A stretch of 9,971 nucleotides of DNA, taken from JAZDPK01 sp043797615. Lineage in GTDB: Bacteria; Patescibacteriota; Patescibacteriia; UBA11705; JABHMO01. Location of the stretch: positions 1 through 9,971 of the forward strand of contig JAZDPK010000006.1 of NCBI GenBank assembly GCA_043797615.1. The letters are read 5' to 3'. The position numbers were made by a program, and so were the translations under genes. Within the stretch, counting starts at the first letter, position 1. The number at the start of each line of letters is the position of its first letter. Shown piece by piece: positions 5,501 to 9,971 of this stretch. The notes under the pieces were generated by a model, which had not been told where the DNA came from, ran no database searches, and saw only the letters and a program-made list of their open reading frames with translations.

Positions 5501-7504
5501 ATGGGTGGCTACGTTTTATGGCTTGTGGTGAATCTTCTGCTCATTATCGGCCCGTTCCTGTTTCCGAGCTTGCTGAAATTCGAGATGGGCGGAACGACAA
5601 CGATCATTTGCTTGGTTATCGGCGGCGCGTCATTGATTGTCATGGCTCTCGCCTTGGTCTTCACGAAATTGTATCACACGCCGAGCGCCAGCGAAGCGCT
5701 GGTGCGAACTGGTGGTAGGAAGGAAATCATCGTCACTTTCAACGGCGGCATCATGTGCGTTCCCGTAATTAACAAAATGCAAAAAGTCAATTTAATGACC
5801 ATGCGTTTCGAAGTGGTGCGCAAAGGCATTGACGCGTTGATCACCGATGACAAGATGCGAGCCGACATTCAGGCCGAATTTTTCATCAAGGTCGACGCGA
5901 ACGTAAAAGACATTATCAACGCCGCGCGCTCGCTCGGAGTCAAATCGATCGATTCGAGCTCTGTCGAACAATTCGTCAGCGACAAGCTGGTTTCCGCTCT
6001 GCGCTCCGTCGCCACCAAGTCTACGCTCGCCCAATTGAACAGCGAACGCGACGTGTTCAAGGACGCGGTCATGAAGACGGTCAAGGAAGACCTGCTGCAC
6101 AACGGCTTGACTCTCGAATCCGTGACTATTTCTCATCTCGATCAAACCGAATTCGATTCACTGAAGAAAGACAATGTTTTCAACGCGGAAGGTCTGCGAA
6201 ACGCGATGCAGATCATCAAGAAAGCGGAAGTGGAGACCAACGATTTACAGAAAGAAGCCGAGTTGAAGATCGCCCAGAAAAATGTGGCGATCAGGAAACA
6301 GGTTTTGGACACCGAATTTGAACAAAAGCAAGCTGAATCCGATCAAGCGCGCAGCGTAAAAAACGCACAAGCTGAAAATGAACGCAAGGCCGCGGAATTC
6401 AAATTGCAACAAGACCAAGTAGTCGCCGAACGCGGCGTGGAAAAAGACCGGGCGGTCGAAGCGGCGAAAATCGAAGCGCAAAAAAAGCTCATCCTGACCA
6501 ATCAGGAAAAGGAAGTGGCCGAAGCCCTGCGCCAGCAAACAGTGCAAACCGCGCAAAAAGCGCAGGAAGTCGCGGTCATCGCGGCCGACCAGAAAAAGAA
6601 GGTGGCCGAGGTCGAACGCGAAAAAGCCATGGAAGTGACAAATCGCGAAAAGGAAATCGCGGTCAAGCTGAAGGAAAAAGAGCGCGCCGACGCCGAAGCT
6701 GCCCAGCTGGCCGCCGAAGTGCTGAAGGAAACCCAGGCGCAGAAAGTCAAGACGGTCGAAGTCGTTCAGCAAGCCGAGCGCGAAAAGGAACAGCAGGTCA
6801 TCAAGGCCAAGGCCGAAGCGGAAACCGCCTACGTCGGCAAGCAGCGCGCCGCCGATGCCGAAGCTTACCAGCTGAAAACCGTCGCCGCCGGCAAGAAGGA
6901 AGCCGCCGATGCCGACGCTTTCGCCATCACGCGAAAAGCCGAAGCGGAAAAGGACGCTTCTCTCATGCACGCCGAAGGCGAAAAAGCCAACAAGCTCGTG
7001 CCGGTTCAAGTCAATGAAGCGCAAGTCGCAGTCGATCGCAAGGCGCTCGAGCAGAAAGTGCAGTTCGGCGAAGCGGCTCTGAAATTCGAGCTGAACAAAC
7101 TCGAAATCGAAAAAACGGCGCAGATTCGCATCGAATCCGCCAAGGCGATGTCGACGTTCATGAACAACCAGAAGATCACGGTTTTCACCAACTCGGACAT
7201 GATGAACTCCATGATCGAAAAATACTCCAACATGATGGGCGTCGGCCAGGGCATTCAAGGTCTGTATGCCGGCCTGTCGCAGGACGGCGGAAACGGCACC
7301 GAAGCCAAGGAAGCGGTCGACAAGCTGCTCGGCTCCGGGCTGGGACTGGTCGACTCTTTCGGCGAATTTCTGAAGAGCAAGGGCAAGAATTTCGCGCCGG
7401 ATCAGCTCAAAGAGCTGTTCGCGGAATTCGCTGCCAGCCAGAAGCAGCCTGTCCTGCCTCCAGTCGCTCCCGCGAAAGCCGCACCTGAAGCGCCCAAAAG
7501 CTAA
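5501..7504 (+). CDS. yqiK: YqiK-like flotillin (SPFH-domain membrane scaffold)
   Basis: The 667-residue product is a flotillin-family protein that oligomerises at the cytoplasmic membrane and organises membrane microdomains. Two hydrophobic segments (about 4-27 and 33-55) anchor the N-terminus. The SPFH/band-7 domain runs about 60-230, including SEALVRTGGRKEIIVTFNGG, KGIDALITDDKMRADIQAEF and the IDSSSVEQFVSDKL region. Residues 235-545 form a very long Ala/Glu/Lys/Gln-rich coiled coil. After about 550 comes a flotillin-like tail with a Gly-rich part (GVGQGIQGLYAGL, 580 onward) and an Ala/Pro-rich end. It is longer than E. coli YqiK (about 553 residues), mostly through coiled coil and tail. AAAAGGAG lies about 7 bases before the ATG. 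Pairing with the upstream YqiJ-like gene supports the assignment. The minus strand of the coiled coil has long open frames that are compositional shadows. Confidence 0.93.
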   Translation: MGGYVLWLVVNLLLIIGPFLFPSLLKFEMGGTTTIICLVIGGASLIVMALALVFTKLYHTPSASEALVRTGGRKEIIVTFNGGIMCVPVINKMQKVNLMTMRFEVVRKGIDALITDDKMRADIQAEFFIKVDANVKDIINAARSLGVKSIDSSSVEQFVSDKLVSALRSVATKSTLAQLNSERDVFKDAVMKTVKEDLLHNGLTLESVTISHLDQTEFDSLKKDNVFNAEGLRNAMQIIKKAEVETNDLQKEAELKIAQKNVAIRKQVLDTEFEQKQAESDQARSVKNAQAENERKAAEFKLQQDQVVAERGVEKDRAVEAAKIEAQKKLILTNQEKEVAEALRQQTVQTAQKAQEVAVIAADQKKKVAEVEREKAMEVTNREKEIAVKLKEKERADAEAAQLAAEVLKETQAQKVKTVEVVQQAEREKEQQVIKAKAEAETAYVGKQRAADAEAYQLKTVAAGKKEAADADAFAITRKAEAEKDASLMHAEGEKANKLVPVQVNEAQVAVDRKALEQKVQFGEAALKFELNKLEIEKTAQIRIESAKAMSTFMNNQKITVFTNSDMMNSMIEKYSNMMGVGQGIQGLYAGLSQDGGNGTEAKEAVDKLLGSGLGLVDSFGEFLKSKGKNFAPDQLKELFAEFAASQKQPVLPPVAPAKAAPEAPKS

Positions 7505-7513
7505 TTAACATTT

Positions 7514-7550
7514 AAGACGGTTAAGGAACATTCCTTTTCCGTCTTTTTTT
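7514..7550 (+). terminator. Intrinsic terminator of the YqiJ/flotillin operon
   Basis: AAGACGG (7514-7520) pairs with CCGTCTT (7539-7545), and the inner AAGGAA (7523-7528) pairs with TTCCTT (7531-7536). A T-T internal mismatch separates the two stems, and seven T residues (7544-7550) close the structure. It begins 9 bases after the flotillin stop. Confidence 0.92.
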
Positions 7551-7705
7551 ATTGCGAGGAGGTGGATAACTGTCTTTAATAATAAATAATGTTTAAAATA
7601 TCAATTTACGACGAAGCAATCCATGAATCATTCATACTTTTTTATTTTTCCCACCCTTCCCGCTTTTCTCACTTTTCTCACTCTTCTCACCCTTCTCAAA
7701 TGCTC
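7551..7705. other. Non-coding stretch between operons
   Basis: No gene is visible. It holds a lone DnaA-box-like site (minus-strand TTATCCACC, 7561-7569), a small palindrome (ATGAAT/ATTCAT, 7623-7635) and an increasingly pyrimidine-rich tract that becomes a 9-base tandem repeat just before the next promoter. Confidence 0.5.
7664..7699. repeat. Pyrimidine 9-base tandem repeat
   Basis: Four consecutive units are readable: TTTTCTCAC, TTTTCTCAC, TCTTCTCAC and CCTTCTCAA. They end 6 bases before the -35 box at 7706. Such a tract could be a slippage-prone array or a binding site. Either is inference. Confidence 0.7.
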
Positions 7706-7734
7706 TTGACAAATTTATTTCAAGGCGATAAGAT
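7706..7734 (+). promoter_or_regulatory. Promoter of the carbonic-anhydrase-like gene
   Basis: A perfect TTGACA (7706-7711), 17 bases, then TAAGAT (7729-7734), the same boxes and spacing as at 4141-4169. The leader is about 40 bases and carries CCTT (7762-7765), which can pair with the AAGG (7770-7773) of the SD. Confidence 0.7.
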
Positions 7735-7781
7735 TGCTTAACTCATTCGGACCTTAACAACCCTTTCAAAAGGAGTATAAA

Positions 7782-8648
7782 ATGTCAGATTATCGAGCGG
7801 GCAAACAGTACCGTCTTTCGGCAAATCCAATCAATCCAAAGGGATCTCCTATGATTATCCTTTCAATGCGGCAGTACTTAAATAAAATCATCACTCTTGC
7901 GACAACACCGGATATCCATGGTATATTCAAAATTAAAGAAGACCGTGGAGAATTCCAATGGCATACCCGCTGGTTGGAAGAGATCGAAAATCCGGCGCAA
8001 CAAATGGAAAGAGAAATAAATGCTGCTCTAGAGCTTGAAAAAATCCGCCGAGAGGAAGAAACCCGTCAGCGCAAGCAAAAAGAACAAGAAGAACAAGTGC
8101 GCCAACAGGAAACGGATCGAAAAATGGAAGAAAAAAAAGATAAGGAAAAAGAAGAACCGCCGGCGGAAATCAAGATTTCCGACACGATCCGGACGGACGG
8201 CATCTTATTTCAAAAAGAACCGGCGAAAACATTGCTTATTGCCTGTTCCGATGGAAGATTTCATCAAGCCGTGGAATTTCTCTGCGTAGACAGCCTCTTT
8301 CCGCATGAAAACGGAATCGATGTTTACTATGTTCCGGGCGGCGTAGGTCAATTCAACATGTTCCGCTCCAGCCTGTACGTTGACTACGAATCGCATCTCG
8401 AAGACGCGAAAATGCTGGTGCTCGAACACGGCATCAAGACGGCCGTGCTGATCGCCCACGAGCATTGCCTGTTCTACAAGAAGAAGCTGCTCGAAGCGAG
8501 CGCGACGCAGATTTTCAACGAACAGGTTCGAGATTTGAAGAGCGCCGCTGCCAAACTGCGCGAATTGAACAAGGAAATCAGAATCATCCTGGCGTACGCG
8601 CAAGTCGATGAAAGTTCCGGCGAAATCTTTTTTCAAATGATCGAATAA
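7782..8648 (+). CDS. Coiled-coil protein with beta-carbonic-anhydrase-like domain
   Basis: The 288-residue product has three parts. Residues 1-70 are of unknown type. About 74-125 form a highly charged Glu/Lys/Gln/Arg coiled coil. About 135-288 form a globular alpha/beta domain resembling beta-class carbonic anhydrases. That domain shows the CxDxR signature (C155, D157, R159 in LLIACSDGRF), a Gly-rich segment PGGVGQFN where the family has NAGG, and an HxxC pair (H226, C229 in LIAHEHC). These match the Cys-His-Cys zinc ligands and the Asp-Arg dyad of the family. The CxDxR-to-HxxC spacing (71 residues) is longer than in E. coli Can (56). The SD AGGAG ends 6 bases before the ATG. It is a single-gene unit next to the flotillin operon, converging on yidD. 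Zinc binding is likely; carbonic anhydrase activity is unproven. Confidence 0.68.
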   Translation: MSDYRAGKQYRLSANPINPKGSPMIILSMRQYLNKIITLATTPDIHGIFKIKEDRGEFQWHTRWLEEIENPAQQMEREINAALELEKIRREEETRQRKQKEQEEQVRQQETDRKMEEKKDKEKEEPPAEIKISDTIRTDGILFQKEPAKTLLIACSDGRFHQAVEFLCVDSLFPHENGIDVYYVPGGVGQFNMFRSSLYVDYESHLEDAKMLVLEHGIKTAVLIAHEHCLFYKKKLLEASATQIFNEQVRDLKSAAAKLRELNKEIRIILAYAQVDESSGEIFFQMIE

Positions 8649-8664
8649 TAATCTTTTGAAAACT

Positions 8665-8697
8665 AAAACTGGACATTGCCAAGCAATTCCAGTTTTT
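8665..8697 (+). terminator. Intrinsic terminator, probably bidirectional
   Basis: AAAACTGGA (8665-8673) pairs with TCCAGTTTT (8688-8696), and ATTGC (8675-8679) pairs with GCAAT (8683-8687), with one bulged C and a CAA loop. T-runs on both strands suit two convergent genes, the carbonic-anhydrase-like gene on plus and yidD on minus. Confidence 0.88.
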
Positions 8698-8703
8698 AAT
8701 TTG

Positions 8704-8731
8704 TTTTGTATTTTGAATTTTGGATTTTAAA
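8704..8731. repeat. Heptamer array (TTTTGnA)
   Basis: Four tandem 7-base units: TTTTGTA, TTTTGAA, TTTTGGA and TTTTAAA. It lies in the convergent intergenic region. Confidence 0.6.
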
Positions 8732-8734
8732 ATT

Positions 8735-8758
8735 ATCCCAATGGGATCCCTTCGGGAT
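8735..8758. repeat. Twin overlapping ATCCC/GGGAT palindromes
   Basis: ATCCC-AAT-GGGAT (8735-8747) and ATCCC-TTC-GGGAT (8746-8758) overlap by two bases, so the central GGGATCCC can pair with either flank. It sits between two heptamer arrays. Confidence 0.6.
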
Positions 8759-8792
8759 TTAGTATTTAGAATTTAGAGTTTAGTATTTATTT
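8758..8792. repeat. Heptamer array (TTTAGnn)
   Basis: Five tandem units: TTTAGTA, TTTAGAA, TTTAGAG, TTTAGTA and TTTATTT. The array runs into the last codon and stop of yidD (stop at 8787-8789), and its units match those at 42-69. Confidence 0.65.
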
Positions 8793-9044
8793 AACCGGAT
8801 CTTCCCCTCCTTTTGAAAGCGGATTGCACCGCAAAACGCGCCAAGTTCCCATCAGTCCGCCGCGGATCAGGCCATACTTTTCAATCGCCTGATAAGCGTA
8901 TTCAGAACAAGTCGGGTGAAACCGGCAAAAGCCGCCGGGAAACATATCTTTCAATATTCCGTGGTCGAACGACAATGTTTTCTGATAAAATCTAAGCATT
9001 TTCATCGCCAAATACCGGGGAAAATATGGAAATTTCTTTAACAT
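8787..9044 (-). CDS. yidD: YidD, membrane protein insertion efficiency factor
   Basis: The 85-residue product is YidD, a small inner-membrane-associated protein that assists YidC-dependent insertion of membrane proteins. The family signature is clear: an amphipathic N-terminus (LRFYQKTLS), then CRFHPTCSEYAYQAI (C40, C46), then GTWRVLRCNP with C73, and the ending KGGEDPVK. Length is normal (70-100). Its ATG is 4 bases after the rnpA stop, so the two are translationally close and cotranscribed. The downstream yidC often found in this cluster is absent. The next gene converges from the other strand. Confidence 0.95.
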   Translation of the reverse strand: MLKKFPYFPRYLAMKMLRFYQKTLSFDHGILKDMFPGGFCRFHPTCSEYAYQAIEKYGLIRGGLMGTWRVLRCNPLSKGGEDPVK

Positions 9045-9048
9045 AAAA

Positions 9049-9405
9049 TTAAAATATTCTCGCTTTCAAAAATAATTCAACGATTTCCTTCTCAATCTGC
9101 TTGTAAGCCATTTTTTTTATTCCCGGCTTGACCAAGAACAGACCGTCGACCGTTATTTTTATTTTTGGCAGGTTCAACCGAACAATTTCGCGCATCTGCC
9201 GCTTGATTCTGTTGCGAACATTCGCGCGCTTGTCGATTTTATTCGGAATAATGAAGCCGAACCGCGACCGCTTCAAATCGGATTTCAACAATTTCATGAT
9301 CAAATTCGGCGCGGATAGATTCAAGCCATGCGCTTTTTTGAAATTCAAACCGAAAAAACGGTCAAAGTCTTTTTCTTGGTTGATGCGATTTATTTTCTTC
9401 AACAT
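9049..9405 (-). CDS. rnpA: Ribonuclease P protein component
   Basis: The 118-residue product is the protein subunit of RNase P, which binds the catalytic RNA and helps remove 5' leaders from tRNA precursors. The diagnostic RNR helix is present as RANVRNRIKRQMREIVR (60-76, with R64, N65 and R66), preceded by a RSRFGFIIPNKI strand. The protein is basic and of normal length. No clear SD precedes the ATG. A TATAAT box lies 13 bases upstream (9419-9424), so a nearly leaderless transcript may supplement readthrough from rpmH. It is followed 4 bases later by yidD. Confidence 0.95.
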   Translation of the reverse strand: MLKKINRINQEKDFDRFFGLNFKKAHGLNLSAPNLIMKLLKSDLKRSRFGFIIPNKIDKRANVRNRIKRQMREIVRLNLPKIKITVDGLFLVKPGIKKMAYKQIEKEIVELFLKARIF

Positions 9406-9418
9406 AAACTAAATCATT

Positions 9419-9424
9419 ATTATA
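9419..9424 (-). promoter_or_regulatory. Possible -10 box of rnpA
   Basis: The minus strand reads a consensus TATAAT here, ending 13 bases before the rnpA ATG. No -35-like hexamer is seen at 16-18 bases. The position abuts palindromic element copy B, as the flippase -10 abuts copy A. Confidence 0.35.
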
Positions 9425-9428
9425 GAAA

Positions 9429-9510
9429 ACAAGAAGGGAAAGAAGGCTATAGAAGATTGTCTTGAATAAATCGTCGCGCATATCTCCTTTAGCCCCCTTA
9501 CCCCTTGTTC
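9429..9510. repeat. Imperfect palindromic element, copy B
   Basis: This 82-base element has inverted arms. ACAAG (9429-9433) pairs with CTTGT (9504-9508), and the GGCTATAGAAGAT segment (9445-9457) pairs imperfectly with ATCTCCTTTAGCC (9482-9494). It is in the same orientation as copy A (4014-4102), sharing GGCTATAGAAGAT plus GTCT after one variable base. It lacks about 10 bases of copy A's left arm and differs in the loop. It lies between rnpA and rpmH. Confidence 0.75.
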
Positions 9511-9519
9511 CTCTTATAC

Positions 9520-9550
9520 AAAAGAAGCCATATCCATTATAGCTTCTTTT
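9520..9550 (-). terminator. Weak terminator-like hairpin after rpmH
   Basis: AAAAGAAGC (9520-9528) pairs perfectly with GCTTCTTTT (9542-9550) across a 13-base loop, 15 bases past the rpmH stop. The T-run is short (TTTT), so readthrough to rnpA is likely. The loop carries TATAAT on the minus strand (9536-9541), but its -35 partner is poor. Confidence 0.5.
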
Positions 9551-9565
9551 ATGAAAACTTGAAAT

Positions 9566-9709
9566 TTATCGATCAGATGTACTCAAGCTTTTGCGTCCCT
9601 TGTTGCGGCGTCTTTTTAGAACCGCGCGTCCGTCCTTCGTCTTCATCCGCTTGCGGAAACCGTGCTTTTTCAGCTTCCGGCGCTTGTTCGGCTGATATGT
9701 CCTTTTCAT
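9566..9709 (-). CDS. rpmH: Ribosomal protein L34 (bL34)
   Basis: This 47-residue gene encodes bL34 of the large ribosomal subunit. The product begins MKRTYQPNKRRKLKKHGF, continues with RMKTKDGRAVLKRRRNKGR and ends in SDR, matching the family over its full length. An in-frame ATG two codons upstream (9713-9715, giving MAM) is possible, but the usual MKRTYQPN start is preferred. No strong SD is visible. It is first in the rpmH-rnpA-yidD order and has its own promoter. The longer frame over the same DNA (9573-9788) is not coding. Confidence 0.96.
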   Translation of the reverse strand: MKRTYQPNKRRKLKKHGFRKRMKTKDGRAVLKRRRNKGRKSLSTSDR

Positions 9710-9752
9710 TGCCATAAATTTTTATTTGGTTTACTTTATAAACGATAAACGC

Positions 9753-9781
9753 ATAATATCTTATTTTCATTAAATCGTCAA
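9753..9781 (-). promoter_or_regulatory. rpmH promoter
   Basis: On the minus strand TTGACG (9781-9776) is followed after 17 bases by TATTAT (9758-9753). Transcription would start near 9746 and give a leader of about 37 bases. It probably drives rpmH and, by readthrough, rnpA and yidD. Confidence 0.75.
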
Positions 9782-9795
9782 GCTCCATTGACCGC

Positions 9796-9826
9796 GCCCC
9801 TTGCCGTGCACCATCCGGTGCAGGGC
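9796..9826. other. GC-rich hairpin between rpmH promoter and origin region
   Basis: TGCACC (9807-9812) pairs with GGTGCA (9817-9822) over an ATCC loop. The outer GCCC (9796-9799) can pair with GGGC (9823-9826) if 7 bases bulge. It separates the divergent rpmH side from the AT-rich origin-like tract. Its role is unknown. Confidence 0.45.
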
Positions 9827-9839
9827 TTGCATAATTATT

Positions 9840-9971
9840 TTCTATCCGTTAAAATTTTAAATGAATATTTATCAACAGCTTATCAACAGCTTTAAAAAAT
9901 TCTCTCTATAAACGTAAGTTGTTCACATTTTCATATCTGTGTTAAAATGATTTTCAGAAGAAGATTAAGTG
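9840..9971. other. Probable oriC segment with DnaA-box-like sites
   Basis: Two tandem TTATCAACA sites (9869-9877 and 9880-9888), 11 bases apart, each differ by one base from the TTATCCACA DnaA box. TTGTTCACA (9919-9927) is a third, weaker match. The tract is very AT-rich and sits upstream of rpmH, where many bacteria carry the origin and dnaA. A TAAAAT (9943-9948) could be the -10 of a forward promoter for a gene beyond the window, expected to be dnaA. Confidence 0.6.

Noticed and set aside
6245..7258. Long open frame on the minus strand (337 codons)
   Set aside because: It is the complement of the flotillin coiled coil. The Phe/Leu/Gly-rich product simply mirrors Glu/Lys/Ala codons, and the plus-strand protein is clearly real.
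7561..7569. Isolated DnaA-box-like site (TTATCCACC on minus) as a second origin
   Set aside because: A single site with no cluster or AT-rich unwinding tract. Eight-of-nine matches occur by chance.
9573..9788. 71-codon minus-strand frame over rpmH
   Set aside because: Another frame of the same DNA encodes a complete ribosomal protein L34, and the 71-codon frame would start upstream of the mapped rpmH promoter.
1..9971. CRISPR array, tRNA or rRNA genes
   Set aside because: No regularly spaced identical repeats with unique spacers and no cloverleaf or rRNA-like conserved segments were seen by eye.
1..9971. Recoding of TGA, as in some Candidate Phyla Radiation groups
   Set aside because: The flippase ends at a TGA that fits the family's length, and no gene needs readthrough of TGA.

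Overview
The window looks like a stretch of bacterial chromosome beside the replication origin, probably from a Candidate Phyla Radiation (Patescibacteria)-type or similarly uncultivated lineage. The origin neighbourhood is directly supported: rpmH, rnpA and yidD lie in order on the minus strand, and an AT-rich end (about 9840-9971) carries DnaA-box-like repeats and a likely forward promoter for a gene beyond the edge, probably dnaA. The lineage guess is an inference from the YidD/L34 sequence style, the many unrecognised proteins and the abundance of intergenic palindromes. Genes end in TAA or TGA, so TGA appears to be an ordinary stop here.

Layout. 1-247: a truncated hairpin element, a heptamer array, a strong promoter and a long folded leader. 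248-1285 (+): a two-helix membrane protein with a CxxC motif and no recognised family, ended by a textbook terminator and followed by a 34-base perfect palindrome. 1365-3995 (-): a GT4-type glycosyltransferase downstream of a Wzx-like polysaccharide flippase, a small surface-glycan operon with a strong hairpin between the two genes. 3996-4230: a palindromic repeat element (copy A) and a forward promoter. 4231-4515 (+): a 94-residue membrane protein with its own promoter and terminator. 4741-7504 (+): a two-gene operon of a YqiJ/NfeD-like membrane protein with an Asp/His-rich loop and a YqiK-like flotillin. 7782-8648 (+): a separately transcribed protein with a charged coiled coil followed by a beta-carbonic-anhydrase-like domain. 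8649-8786: a terminator, heptamer arrays and small palindromes. 8787-9709 (-): yidD, rnpA and rpmH, with palindromic element copy B between rnpA and rpmH. 9710-9971: rpmH promoter, a hairpin and the origin-like region.

How it fits together. The forward genes from 4231 to 8648 form three transcription units, each preceded by TTGACA, 17 bases and a TAA-type -10 box, and each closed by an intrinsic terminator. Two units encode membrane proteins; the third encodes the likely soluble carbonic-anhydrase-like protein. The YqiJ/YqiK pair is the only one with a known functional pairing (flotillin microdomain scaffold plus OB-fold membrane partner). Co-regulation of the flanking genes is suggested only by the similar promoters. 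The most interesting items are the coiled-coil/carbonic-anhydrase-like protein, the SD-masking leader of the first gene, and the two copies of an imperfect palindromic element, each sitting just upstream of a minus-strand gene whose -10-like box lies unusually close to its start codon.
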